Part shown: positions 24,345-35,963 of the stretch, in pieces
How positions within the stretch are numbered: the stretch's first letter is position 1
How the letters are laid out: the number at the start of each line of letters is the position of its first letter
Assembly (NCBI RefSeq): GCF_000801105.2
Contig: NC_079514.1
Span: 49,108,515 to 49,172,514, forward strand
Length of the DNA stretch: 64,000 nt
DNA from: Raphanus sativus
Taxonomy: Eukaryota > Streptophyta > Magnoliopsida > Brassicales > Brassicaceae
Reading direction: 5' to 3'
Translations under genes and position numbers: made by a program
Notes under the pieces: generated by a model
Seen by the model: only the letters and a program-made list of their open reading frames with translations
The model's database searches: none
Told to the model about the DNA's origin: nothing

Positions 24345-24900
24345 AGTTCCATATCTATATAAAATCTAAAATAAGAATTGCTAAAGTTGTATTGTGCTCG
24401 GGATGGTTGTGAATGTAGACCAAGTCTACTTCATTCACTAGTGTTTTTTAGTTATATATATAAAACTAAATTTTATTAGTATAATAACTTTTGGTATGTC
24501 TTACTTATCATTTTTTTTCAAGTTTGATTATCACCTTTTGTTATGAATGGGAAAACAGTGTAGAACTTAATTAATTGATTAACATAAATGAAAAAAACAT
24601 TGATACTGGTAATGGTTTCATGGTATATTATGCATGGTAGACAAACTAGTTTCTTCAATGTTCGTTATCACGTCAAGAACGAAAAGGAACCAACTTTCAG
24701 ATTTATCATCAAAGAAAGCGTATGAAATTTTCTCAAAAAAAAAAAAAAGCGTATGAAATACATGTATTAGAAATTAGGCATATCACCAAAGTGGCTTGTG
24801 GACAAATTTAATTGGTTTCCATGCTTTACTAAAGTTTACTAGGAATTCGAATCTAATTCAATGATGGATTTTTAAAAAGTCCAAATTCAATAATTATATT
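24345..24900. other. 3' flank of neprosin gene 3; empty CACTA site
   Basis: Non-coding and collinear with 42827-43113 plus 46733-46990. The trinucleotide TAT at 24629-24631 is the uninterrupted equivalent of the target duplication that flanks the CACTA element at 43114-46729. Confidence 0.7.
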
Positions 24901-26790
24901 AATAATTATGTTTTGTTTATAATTATAATTATGGATTATAATTATGTTTTGTTTAAAAAAATTATTTTAAAATAACAGCACAATACAAAAGAATTATCTT
25001 ATTTTTTTCAAAAATTTTATTAATAAAGTTTTTTGATTATATGATTAATTGCATATAAAATTTATTAAAGTTATCACCGACTTTGACCAGTCTAACTTTT
25101 AACGTGAGAACTCTAATACGAAAAACCAGCATTATAGTTTATTATTTATATTTTTTAAAAAAATCAAACATCAAATATATATATATATATATATATATAT
25201 AACAAAAACATTTCACGTTTATAATTGTGTTTATATTTTAAAAGAAAACATTCACATATTAGAAATATTTAGAAACTATATTTATACAAAATTGTTTTAG
25301 TTGGCTAACATTTAATTATAAATAATTTATATGTTATTTTCTATCTTTTATAATTGAAAAAAAATTAAGATAACAACACAATATATAAGAATTATCCTAT
25401 TTAAAAAATTCTAATAATATTAATAAATACATTTTTAATTATATAAAAAATTCATTAAGGTAATATTGATTTTAACCACTTAATTATTATAAATGGTTTT
25501 ATATCTTACTTTTAAATTTTATAATTGAAAAATATTTTAAGATAACAACACAACACATAAGAATTATCTTTTTTTTTTGAAAAATTAATATTATTAATAA
25601 ATTTCGTTTTGATTATATAATTAATTACATATAAAATTCATTAAGAGTATTATCGATTTTGACCCCTCTAACTTTTAACATCAGAGCTCCACTGCGAAAA
25701 AACCAGAATGATAATTTATTATTTATATTTTCAAAAAAATATCAAACATCAAATATATATATAACAAAAACAGTTCACGTTTATAACTGTGTTAATATTT
25801 TAAAAAGAAAACTATCACAAATTTTAAATATTTTAAAAAATACATTTATAAAAATGGTTTTAGTTGGTTAATATTTAATTATAAATAGTTCATATGTTAT
25901 TTTCTAGCTTTTATAATTGATTTTAAGATAATAACACAATATATAAGAATTATCTTATTTAAAAATTATAATTAATATTTTTTTTAATTATATATATAAA
26001 ATTAGTTAAAGAAAATATTGATTTTAACCACTTAATTATTATAATTTTTTATATCTTACTTTTAACTTTTATAATTGAAAAATATTTTAAGATAACAACA
26101 CAACACGTAAGAATTATCTTATTATTTAAAGTAATATTATTAATAAAAAATTCGTTTTGATTATATAATTAATTATATATAAAACTTATTAAGGGTATCA
26201 TCAACTATGACCATTTTAACTTTTAATGTGAGAGCTCCATTGCAAAAAATCACTTCGCAAATAATAGTATAAATAAATTTATGGTTTACGAAATGCAAAA
26301 ATCATTATAATAAATTATTATTTCTGTTTCAAAAACTTTATAATGAAACATCAAAATATATGTGCTTACTATTGACTCAAATTTAAAAAAAACAGTCACA
26401 TATTAAAAATTATTTAAGAAAAATATTTTTGTACAAATATTTTTTTTGATTAATATTTAATTATAAATTGTTTATATCTTAATTTTAATTTCTATAATAT
26501 AAATATTATTTTCAGATAACAATGCAATATATATATAACCATTATCTTATTTTAGAAAACATGTTTTTATTTTCGAAAATTTATTATATTAATTTAAAAT
26601 CAATGATCTAATGTAAGAGATAAATCTAATATTATTAGTACAAATTTCGTTTTTAATTATTTAAAATTATATATAACATATTCATTAAGGGTAATACTCC
26701 AACTTTCAATGAGAGTTTCGTTGCGAAAAATTATTTCGCAAATAATAATATAGATATTGTTTGAAATAGTGATTTGTTAAGTCTCGCTTA
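24900..26790. repeat. Diverged tandem array of AT-rich units, roughly 500-575 bp
   Basis: An anchor word of the type TTTTGATTATATAATTAATTACATATAAAA, followed by a CATTAAGG-like word and then TAACTTTTAACGTGAGAG, recurs at about 25030, 25606, 26153 and 26650. Between the anchors, ACAACACAATATATAAGAATTATC and AACAAAAACATTTCACGTTTATAA-like words recur in the same order. There are about four imperfect units. They are non-coding, and the family is unknown to me. Related sequence occurs in intron 1 of the gene at 11387. Confidence 0.65.
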
Positions 26791-26805
26791 AATATCATAG
26801 TATCT

Positions 26806-27179
26806 TTTTTTTTGAACGTCTGAGTCGATTATTATTGATTAATTATGCTATTACAATGGTGAGAATATTACAAAGACGATTTTACAGCCGACAATTCTAC
26901 CACCCTGTGAGACTGCACCACTCTGAGCCGTCCTCCATGTTCGATGGTACGCTCCAATTCTACCACCCTGTGAGAATACCCGCCTGACTGCACCACTCTG
27001 AGCCGTCCTATGAGATTCATGTTCGATGGTACGCCATGCACCAAGCTGAAGATCTCCTGTAACCTGTTTCTCCATAATATGTGCATAATTTGATATTTTC
27101 TGGGGTTTGAACCCCAGACCTCCGGATGCAGAAGCAATTGAACTCTTAGTCAAACCACTGGACCAAGGGGGCTTCCACT
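26806..27179 (-). mobile_element. tRNA-derived SINE with 15-bp target duplications
   Basis: Flanking duplications of AATATCATAGTATCT are at 26791-26805 and 27180-27194. On the minus strand the element begins with a tRNA-like head: A box TGGTCCAGTGG and B box GGTTCAAACCC. It ends in a poly-A tail, seen as nine T on the plus strand from 26806. The body has an internal tandem duplication: CTACCACCCTGTGAGA, then TGCACCACTCTGAGCCGTCC, then ATGTTCGATGGTACG occurs twice (about 26893-26952 and 26960-27033). The Pol III boxes, the tail and the perfect target duplication together make a SINE the clear call. Short frames inside it are not genes. Confidence 0.9.
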
Positions 27180-27287
27180 AATATCATAGTATCTAATAAA
27201 TGATATTAGTCCTAATACTAAATTCGATACTGAGCTACATGATAATCTAAATACGGTTCAAGGTATCTTAAATAGAGTTATTCTTGG

Positions 27288-27890
27288 GTTCACTCCCTAG
27301 GGTGAACCTAAAGGTTCACCAACCAATAGAAAATTGTCATTTTAGATTTAGTATCTTTTAATTAAGGAAACAAATAACTTGTCAAATTATATTATCTTTT
27401 CAAAATAAAATTTAAAAATAAATAAAAATAGTATATAAAAACGAATTAAAAAAAATAATGTTGTCAACTAAACCCTAAACTCTAATACTAAACCCTAAAC
27501 TCTAATCCTAAACCCTAAACCTTTGGGTAAACCCTAAACCCTTGAAAAAACACTAAACATGTTGTCAACAAAACACTAAACCCTAAATTCTAATCCTAAA
27601 CCCTAAACTCTTGGGTAAACCCTAAACCCTTGGGTAAACTCTAACCCTTGGAAAAACAATAAACATTTGGATAAATTCTAAACTATAAATCTTAAACACT
27701 AAACTCTAAATCTTATAAATAAATATTTTTTAAAAATAATATTTTTTAGAACTATTGTTATTTTTATTTATTTAATCTTTTTATTTATTTTAAAAGCATA
27801 ACATAATTTGGCAAATTATTTTGTTTCCTTAATTAAAAGATACTAGATTTAAAATGACAACTTCTTATTGGTTGGTGAACCTAAAGAAAA
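27288..27890. mobile_element. MITE with long inverted repeats and telomere-like core
   Basis: The left arm (about 27310-27400: AGGTTCACCAACCAATAGAA ... TTTTAATTAAGGAAAC) is repeated in inverse orientation at about 27820-27885. The arms are about 80-90 bp. The core (about 27467-27720) holds a degenerate array of AAACCCTAAAC words, interspersed with CTCTAATCCT and CTTGGGTA. A perfect short palindrome (GGTTCAC ... GTGAACC, 27289-27310) lies at the left edge. It has no coding capacity. Exact ends and target duplication are unresolved. Confidence 0.6.
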
Positions 27891-28059
27891 AGTCTCTTAA
27901 ATATCAGTATTACAAAAGTTCGAAATAAATAATTATTGACAAATTACCTTTTCCTGAAAGCAGTCGAGAAAAAAAAAACAATTTCCTTAGTAAAAATGGA
28001 ACTGCTCCGATGACTTCACCGACTCTTAAAACTAGGGCTAGATGACAAAAAATAAGAAA

Positions 28060-28170
28060 AAGAAAAAACCAGGGCTTATAAATACAAACAAGCATCGGCT
28101 CATAACTTCATTCACTACGTCAACCATTCAATCAATTCTTTGAGAGAAACTCACAACACAACAAGCCAAG
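28060..28170 (+). promoter_or_regulatory. Core promoter and 5' leader of the ASK gene
   Basis: A TATA box, CTTATAAATACA, lies at about 28075-28086, followed by an A/C-rich leader (CACAACACAACAAGCCAAG) directly before ATG 28171. This is a normal plant core promoter layout. Confidence 0.6.
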
Positions 28171-28507
28171 ATGTCAAAGAAGATCATGTTGAAAAGCTCT
28201 GACGGTGAATACTTCGAGGTGGAAGAAGCGGTCGCACGTCAATCACAGACTTTAGCCAATCTTATCGAAGACGATTGCACCGATGGTGAGATCCCGCTTA
28301 CGAACGTCACAAGCGAAATCCTCGCCATGGTGGTAGAATACTGCAAGAAGCATGTCGTGGTCGATGGAGGTGATGATTCATCTTCCTCCTCCACTTCCGA
28401 GGAGGATCTCAAGAAGTGGGACGCTGACTTCATGCAGATGGATAAGTCCACTATGTTTGACCTAATCTTGGCTGCGAATTACCTAAACGTTGCAAGCTTG
28501 CTTGATC
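28171..28507 (+). pseudogene. ASK: SKP1-like (ASK) gene, 5' part, cut by assembly gap
   Basis: It encodes the N-terminal 112 residues of an SCF ubiquitin-ligase adaptor: [20 protein letters not shown] (SKP1/BTB-POZ fold), then VVEYCKKHV, an acidic/Ser loop, KKWDADFMQ and [15 protein letters not shown]1 binds Cullin 1 through this half and F-box proteins through its C-terminal half. The sequence stops at the N gap after the first base of the next codon. The matching C-terminal half is at 47302-47441 and continues that codon exactly. I therefore regard this as one gene split by a misplaced block, not a true pseudogene; the type reflects only its state in this assembly. By order it fits the ASK5/ASK13 locus I remember around At3g60010-60020. 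Confidence 0.85.
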
Positions 28508-28607
28508 NNNNNNNNNNNNNNNNNNNNNNNNNNNNNNNNNNNNNNNNNNNNNNNNNNNNNNNNNNNNNNNNNNNNNNNNNNNNNNNNNNNNNNNNNNNNN
28601 NNNNNNN
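28508..28607. other. Assembly gap (100 N) inside the ASK gene
   Basis: Exactly 100 N between the ASK 5' half and unrelated transposon sequence. Confidence 0.99.
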
Positions 28608-29745
28608 AATGCTTAATCTTGTTGATTATTATTCAGAGAGTGTTGCTATGATAGAATCATGAAGATATCTGTCCATTGCTTATTTAAATTGTGTGTTTAA
28701 AGATCAGACTTGGTGAAAACCAATGTTCTGGTCTCTTGTTGTCTACTGATGCTTGTCTTAGTGTTGGTTTGACAGATTGCCCATGTTGATCAGAGCCTGC
28801 ACAAGATGCATATTCCTGACCATGGAGAAATAATTTCTGAGTAGACCAGGAGGCTTAAAAGCTCATATCAAGCTTGTCTCCTCCCCTATACTCGGATTCA
28901 AGCTTGAGGGGGGCTGTAAATGAGCTTCCATGGCCTGTCTAGAAGCCACTGCAAGAAGAATTCAACAAGGACAGCAACAACTTGGTGTTAGAACAGATGG
29001 CCATCAGAGACTACTTGACAAGAAGATCAGGTGGAGAGTCAAGCTGATTGGAATGCTATGAATCAGCCTAAGGCATGGAGTTAGAACAGTTACCTTCATT
29101 TGGGAAGCTATGAATCAGCCCATAGCATGTGTGCTTGTACCTGGTTGATGAAGCTTGTGGTCTCAAGGCATTGGTTATCATCATTGGCTCTCATCTTCCA
29201 AGCTTGACCACATACTCTCATTCTCAGGTCAAGCTTGAGGAGGGGTGTTAATATGAGAAGCAAATGTCCATTCTTCTTATGCAAGGGAAGTACCTAAAAC
29301 TATAGTTATTTTGTTTTGAATAGGTTTGCCCCTTGAGAATTGATGCATGTGATTGTGCATTGTATGAATCAGGTACTTGGAGCTCATGAACAGAGTCTGG
29401 TCGTGGATCATACCCTTTGATGATGGCAGGAGGTCAGAAGAAAGGGGGAGACAAAAGAACCAGCCACATGAAGAGTTCCAAGCAGTTTTGAGTGTGAAGC
29501 AAGGAAGGCATTGGTGCTTGCTTGCCATTGAAGTAAGGCCATGATCCAGGGTTTATGAGTCCCTAAAATTGATCCTAAGACTCATAAACCCACTGGCCAA
29601 TCCCTAGGCTGAGGGTAGTTGCACTCTTTTTCCCTAAGTGATGGTTTTATCCCATGAGGTTTTCCACACTTAGGTTTTTAATGAGGCAAGTACTCTTAGT
29701 TCCAAGCTTGCCCAAGGATCTCCTATGGTCAAGCTTGAGGGGGAG
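28608..29745 (+). mobile_element. 3' internal part of an LTR retrotransposon
   Basis: Non-coding sequence that leads into an LTR. The polypurine-type motif TCAAGCTTGAGG(G)GGG occurs three times, near 28898-28914, 29233-29250 and 29728-29744. The last copy abuts the LTR and is the likely polypurine tract. A short frame at 28608-28659 (LNLVDYYSESVAMIES) is probably the end of a polyprotein whose remainder lies in the gap; it is not part of the ASK gene. Confidence 0.65.
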
Positions 29746-30691
29746 TGTTGAAATAAATAAAGGAATGACCAGAAGAAGAAGCTGGTTGATGATCAAAGGA
29801 GAGTTCAACAAGAGAAGCCAATTTGATTCTGTTTTGTACAGACTTTCTCCACAAGCTACCACTTGACCTAACCTGACTTGCAAGGCAAGGAATGAGTTGT
29901 GGAGACTAATATGGACGTGGGAAACACTTTGAGAAGTCAAGAAACATGTTTGAATTTAAATAAGAGAGGCTGGTTTGAATTTGAAAAGAAGAAGTCACAT
30001 GGGTTGCTTTGGAGAAGCAACTGGCCTGTCACTTTCAGTCAAGCAGGCTGTGACAACCTCTCTCCTGTCTCTTTCTACTCTTCCTGGATGAGCCAGACCT
30101 TGGCTGTATCTCCTTTGGCATCATCTCATTCCCTACAAAATTATTTGTTTATGTTTTCCTGTTTTAATAATTGTTTAGTCTTGTGATTGTCTATTTAAAG
30201 ACTTCACCACCTATTGTAACATTCATCAAGTATCAATACAAGTTCTCTTTGTCTAATTTCGTGGCTCTCTCTCCCTTGCTTGTGTTTAAACAATATTCAC
30301 AATGTAAGGAGTTTAGAGTTATGGTTTAGAGGCTGCCTTAACTCTCTTTCTCTTAAGGCAGCCTAATACTTGTAAAACACACTCTAAATTCTTCTTCTTA
30401 TTCTCTTAAGCTCTAGATTACTGATTCTAAATCCTCTTCATCTTAAGTACACAAAATCAAAGTGTTGTGTTACTGCAGAAGGATAGATTCAAACTAGAGA
30501 TTGTTTGCCACACATAACCAGTTTACTGTCTAGGATCTTGGTTATAGTGTAGGCTGTTTAAGAGGATTCAACCACCAGTTGGTTGTCTCTTCCTTTGTTT
30601 GGTGAGTTCCTATTGTATGGTTGAAGGGGATTCGGTTACAAGTTAACTGAATACTCTCTTGACATGAGACAAACACTCATGAATTCCAACA
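29746..30691 (+). repeat. 3' LTR of that retrotransposon (about 946 bp)
   Basis: It starts TGTTGAAATAAATAAAGG directly after the polypurine tract and ends ATGAATTCCAACA, giving TGTTG/CAACA termini. Near its 3' part are a promoter-like CTATTTAAAGACTTCACC and a typical CATCAAGTATCAATACAAG. Homology to 18422 and onward begins at the very next base (30692), so the element was inserted inside a copy of the hAT-like element. The predicted 5-bp target duplication is CTAAT; its left copy is in the gap. Confidence 0.7.
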
Positions 30692-32698
30692 CTAATCGGG
30701 TTCGATTTTGTCCAATCAATTTTTGATTTTTCGGGTGTATTAAAATCAATTATATTCAGGTTATATGAAAGTTCAGTTTAAAACCGGTTCGGGTTATATC
30801 GGACTCGGGTCGGATTAGTAAATTTACAAAAAACTAGTACAATCCAGTGTATTTTCGGGTTCGGTTTCCAATCAGTTCTTTGATTTTTAATTACCTCATT
30901 GATACACTAATAGTGAACATTTACTACTGTCAAGTTACAGTGGTTGTTGTAATACTTAAGATTCAAATCCAGAAGACCGTATACACTTTATTTTTATTAG
31001 TTTTCTATTTAGCTATTGATATGGTTTCGTGAGAAACAAGTAACAATATTAATTAAAGTATGTAAATTAAACAAGAAGCCAGCCTAGGTTATTCATCGGG
31101 TGCTAATATTGAGCCAAAAAATTATTCAAACACGATTAAACACAATCTAGATCTCAGATCACTCATGTAGAACAGCCCACTGTCGTGGTACTGTTCCCTA
31201 TATTGATCGATCTTGATACTTAAACTTTCGTTTGGATCAAGATGCGATAGCAAGAAATAGAGATCAAGTCCGATAAGTTCACCAAAACCCTAATATTTGC
31301 TCTCGCTGATTAGGGATGCTAGGCTCATTCATAACATGTTTAGCAACCTACTACACGGTTAATGAACAGATCAAACCTAGATTTATACATTAAGTGATTA
31401 GAATAATGCAAGCAGTAAGAATGGTTATGAATGAAGACAACTGAGTGATCCACTTCTTTATGTTTAGCTCACGAAATTAACACCCTAGAACCCTAGACAA
31501 ACTAGCGACTACTCAGTCATATCACAAGAGATCAAAGACATGAATACTAAATAATATTGTATAAGAATAACATAAACAAAAAGAGGATTCAAGATAATCT
31601 TCTCTAGGCGAGAGAGATGGAGCCGTCTCCATGAATAATACTGTATAAGAATAACATAAACAAAAAGAAGTTTTATGATAATCTTCTCTAGGCGAGAGAG
31701 ATGGAGCCGTTTTCCCAAGGGAAAATCTCTAAAGTACAAAGTCTCCAATGTTTTTTTTGTGTGTAAAAATTAACGTAGTAAAAATAGGGGAAAGGAAAAA
31801 GAAGATATATCAAAGTTCATGGCGGCCAAGAGAGAAAAGATGAGGTGATTAGGGAAAATCCTGAGATGTTTTGTAGTTTCCTTAAAAATCTCAGTCGCTG
31901 AAACATGCACTCGGGTGCTCCGCTCAATCGGGAACAACCATCATGCTGCTCTGCGTGAAAATCACCAAATTTCATTATTTTCACCCTCTTTCGCTCCAAC
32001 TGGTCCATCTCCCATCTAGTATAACTCCAAACCTGAAATGATTCGAAAAGGACTAGGAAGAATCAATAATGACCTGAAAACTAATTAGAAAACATATATT
32101 CAATGATGTCAAAAACACCATATATCACTGAATTTTACCTATTTTGTAACCAGAACATAGTAAAATCGGTTCTTTGGTCATAAAATACATGATTTGTACA
32201 TATTTTATAAACAAAAATAAGAAAAGAACATCAATCATGGTCATTCAAATCAAACGAAAGGTAAAGATATTTATTGATAGAAAGAAAACCAAATAATTGA
32301 AAGCATAAACCGAAACCAAATTCTCATGAAATGAGAAACATTGTTCAATGAAAATAAAACCAAAATCTAAAAATGTCAAGGTTCTACCGCCACATTCAGC
32401 CATAAACCTTTATGTAATAGATTATTATTTTAGATGTTTAATATATCTTAGTATATTTTGAATATATATTAGGAATTGAGATCGCGTTTGGTACAAAATC
32501 TTTTTGGAGTTTTGAATACTTTGGGTTCTATCGGATATCTATTAGGTTCGGATTCGGTTCGAATGATACCTATAATCCGAAATACCATAAAAAGATTCAT
32601 TCAATATTTATGTCGAGTATGGATCGATTCAGATTCATTTTTACCGAATCAGGTTCGGTTCAAATTTTTGGGTTGGTTAATTAATTTTCCCAGCCCTT
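30692..32698. mobile_element. Second, partial copy of the hAT-like element
   Basis: Collinear with 18422-20454 at high similarity with small indels. It ends with the same CCCAGCCCTT terminus and is followed by GACACAAT at 32699-32706. Its first part is missing, because the retrotransposon LTR ends at 30691 and the rest lies beyond the gap. The sequence after it (32707-32866) matches the promoter module at 20463-20620. Confidence 0.7.
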
Positions 32699-32869
32699 GA
32701 CACAATGGTAAAGCATCAACAGAGAATCTGAGAAATTGAAGGAGACAAGCAAAGCTTTGTTATTGGAAACAGAGCGTACATGTTGGGGTTTGGTCAAACG
32801 TGGAGATTGTGAAGAATTGACTATATCAAATCAAACCAGTCCAGACATGAGTTCGATGTCCTAAGCTTA

Positions 32870-33609
32870 GAGGTGTATTTAATTAGGAGTTTGAAGTGAT
32901 TTGTATTAAAATGACAAGTCCACTATTATTCAAATGTGGATTTTGGAAAACACTTTAAAGCTCAGTATTATTGAACTTGTCATTTTCATAAAACACTCTG
33001 AAATCTATAGTTATTAAACAAAATTTAAGTTATAGATTTTAGAATATTTTAAGGGGGTGTATTTAATTGAGAATTTTATTTGATTTTATTAAAACGACAA
33101 ATTCACAGTTAATCAAACATTAATTTTAAAAATTTATTTAAAATCTACTGTTATTGAATTTGACATTTCGTAAAGTAGTACTCTGATATCCATTGTTATT
33201 GAAAATATTTGAAGTTGTGGAATTTTAAGTTTTCAGGTGATTTTAGGGTGTTTGGATGGAGTTTCTTAGTTAAAAAAAAATAGAACGCAAATCCCATGGT
33301 TTAAGTGACATTCTAGAGTATTTTAACAAAAATCATCTAAATCTTTGGAACTTATTCAAATCATTTAAAACCCCATTAAAAATCAAATCAAATCACATCA
33401 AATGTTAGATTGAATACACCCCCTAAGTATTTCTAGAGTGTTTGAAGAGAATTTATTAGTTATAAAAATAAAAATCCAAATTTCATTGTTTTAGAAGAGA
33501 TTCTAGAGTGTTCTAACAAAAATAATATCAAATTCTCTAGTTCTACTATAATCATCTTTAAACTCATTTAAAATCAAATCACTTAAAATTTCAGATTCAA
33601 TACATCCCC
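32870..33609. mobile_element. Tourist-like (PIF/Harbinger) MITE containing a second MITE
   Basis: The outer ends are GAGGTGTATTTAATTAGGAG and the complementary TTCAATACATCCCC. Both flanks are TTA (32867-32869 and 33610-33612). Inside it at 33053-33423 is a related element with ends GGGGGTGTATTTAATT and GATTGAATACACCCCC, flanked by TAA (33050-33052 and 33424-33426). A 3-bp TTA/TAA target and G-rich termini are the PIF/Harbinger pattern. Both are non-coding. They are absent from the collinear segment near 20620. Confidence 0.75.
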
Positions 33610-33612
33610 TTA

Positions 33613-34425
33613 TTACTTTTATGTTTTATCTTAGAGTTTTATAGATATTCCTCCTCTTACCAAAAAAAAAATGAAAAACAAAAGAAGCTCATGGTTTAGA
33701 GTGTAGGAGAAGATTTATGATTATACCAAAGTTTGATCTTATTACTTTTTGTTGAAAAATTTATGAGTTCAATTTGGAATAAAGTTTAACTATTTCGGAT
33801 AAAAAAGGATTAAGATGATTTGGTTTTATCAAAAATAAAGATAACTTTAAATATGCTGGATAAAAAGTGATAGAGTAATTCGGGGGTTTTTGGCTAATTG
33901 GTTTATATTTTTAGAATATTTAAAAAATTTAAAACTAAATATATTTAATACTTTTAGGTATATAAACAATATTTTGGAGTCGATTCTCCGATGGATCATT
34001 TCCGTTTGTCAGTGTGATCTATATGAGAAAAATATAGCTTATAGTTCTTGTTTGTTTCGTTAACGCGTCTTCTCAGACCATTTCTACTTCTAGGAATATG
34101 AATCAGGTTCCTATCCTCGAAGTTCTCCTGTAGTCTCTAGAACAACTCAATCTCTGTCGCAAAGGCTGGCCAATCCATTGGGTTCATAGTCATATACAAC
34201 AGATCTGAGCAGTCTGTCTCAAATCGGATAGAAGTTATGCGCAATTCCCTCATACAAGAAACTGCCCAAAGTAAACATTCCATCTCAGCATATAAAGCTG
34301 AAAAGCTTCTGTTGCATGCACTTAGTCCGAAAGATTCAAAACCCACGTAATCCTTAAAACTCTACCATAACCCACTTACATTGCCATTATCAATCCTCGA
34401 AGTATCATGTGACAAGTAGGGATTT
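33613..34425 (-). mobile_element. AT-rich segment with a LINE RNase H fragment (minus strand)
   Basis: On the minus strand, 34137-34346 encodes SALYAEMECLLWAV and FETDCSDLLYM, the central Glu and Asp motifs of the RVT_3/RNase H-like domain found at the end of plant LINE ORF2. The frame is short and open only locally. It has no counterpart in the collinear segment at 20.6 kb. The assembly gap at 34426 hides its other side. The remainder is AT-rich and unclassified. Confidence 0.6.
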
Positions 34426-34525
34426 NNNNNNNNNNNNNNNNNNNNNNNNNNNNNNNNNNNNNNNNNNNNNNNNNNNNNNNNNNNNNNNNNNNNNNNNNNN
34501 NNNNNNNNNNNNNNNNNNNNNNNNN
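34426..34525. other. Assembly gap (100 N)
   Basis: Exactly 100 N. The right side resumes at the equivalent of position 20653, so the two sides belong to one collinear copy. Confidence 0.99.
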
Positions 34526-35742
34526 CCTCTGCAGGAAGAGGGTCTTCTTCATTCTTTTTCTCATTTTCATTAGCTTTCCTAACATTCCGCCCTCAAAAGA
34601 CACATGTTGGAGAGTATCCATCTGGATACACTTTTCCAATGAAGAGTTCATCATTTTTTGTCTTCCAAATGTACCAACATATGCATTCGTCTCATCTGAA
34701 CAACACTTGATCTAGTTTTAAATGGGAGCAGAAAAAACAATATTTTGGATATTCTGGTAATATTTTTGGTTCTCGATATGGTTTTGGATTTTTTGTTCTA
34801 GAGATATATGAACCATTAAGATATTTGTAAATATTGATTTCAGTTTTGGTTTTATTTTCTTTTCTGTTTAGTTTCTTTCTTCAATTTCAGTTTGGTTTTT
34901 GGTTCTCTATTTATATGCCGGCCTCAAGATCTGTTTGTACAATGTGTTTTGTATTTGATAAATAAATTATTAAATTTTATTTTAATGATAGCTTTTATAG
35001 ATAAATATTAAGATTGGTTTTATATTGAAATCATTGCAAATATCCAATTAATAATTATAGAATATTCTAATTATTTTTAATGTTTATGACTATGAATTTC
35101 TTAATTAGATTCATTGATAATATATTGTCAATACCATCAATATATTAACTGTATAAAATATATTTGTATATACTGGAAATATTAAGTAAACACTGAGAAA
35201 TTGGAGGGAACTCTTAAAGTTGTTATAATTTAATAATTTCTTATAGTCTCTGTTAAAAAAAAATTCAGGTTTTAATATTAAAGATCTCAAAATTTTCAAA
35301 TTGTTAACAAATGTTTAAATTTTGGTACAAAATCTGTCAATTTCAGTATTTTCAAAATGTAAATTTGTTCCCATTTATTTTCCAACTAAACTGAATGGGT
35401 TTAAATTTAGAAATTGAAAATCTTTTTTTCTTTGTTAGTTTATATCTTTCTATATAAAAATTTTGGAAGTTTAAATATATATTAATCACGAAAATAGTGC
35501 AAAATATATTTAATTACAGTCTACATGGACTATAATTAAGTACTACACGTTCAAAAATCACAGTAAATGTCTAATAGTATGTGATCGATTAAAATGATTT
35601 TCTGGTTGTCTGTACCAATTATATATGAAACATATATTTATGAATATCATAGAGAAGAAATTTATCTGCGGACTTACGACTTCACTGGATTTAACCAGGA
35701 AAAATTCTATTCAGTCCAAAAATTATATGTAATGAATAAAAC
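34526..35742. repeat. Second copy of the neprosin 3 upstream region (first part)
   Basis: Collinear with 20653-21856 with scattered substitutions and small indels. Similarity breaks exactly at the LINE target GAATAAAA (35735-35742) and resumes after 40379. Confidence 0.85.
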
Positions 35743-35963
35743 CTTCTACGAGAAGGCCTGAGGAAAACTATTGGATCGGGGTACAATACCCGCGTCTGGT
35801 TAGACCCATGGATCCCGACCAACACCGGCACATCCGGCTCTTGATAATGGGGTATATCGCGATCAAAACTTCTTTGTAAACCAGCTTATCGACCAATCCT
35901 CTAAACAATGGAGAGTAGACGTACTGGAAGCGTTGATTGACCTGAGAGACGTACAGCTGATAC

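Noticed and set aside
24900..26790. Possible CRISPR-like regular repeats
   Set aside because: Units are hundreds of bases long, diverged and AT-rich, in a plant nuclear genome. No spacer architecture is present.
26851..27153. Two overlapping minus-strand frames of 89-100 residues
   Set aside because: They lie entirely within the SINE and include its tRNA-like head.
27467..27720. Interstitial telomere marking a chromosome fusion
   Set aside because: The repeats are degenerate and enclosed by the inverted arms of a small element, so a MITE core explains them better.
28171..28662. A single 163-residue frame running through the N gap from the ASK gene into sequence after it
   Set aside because: The frame is open only because N codons are read through. 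After the gap the residues do not resemble SKP1, and the flanks are transposon DNA. The true SKP1 end is at 47302-47441.
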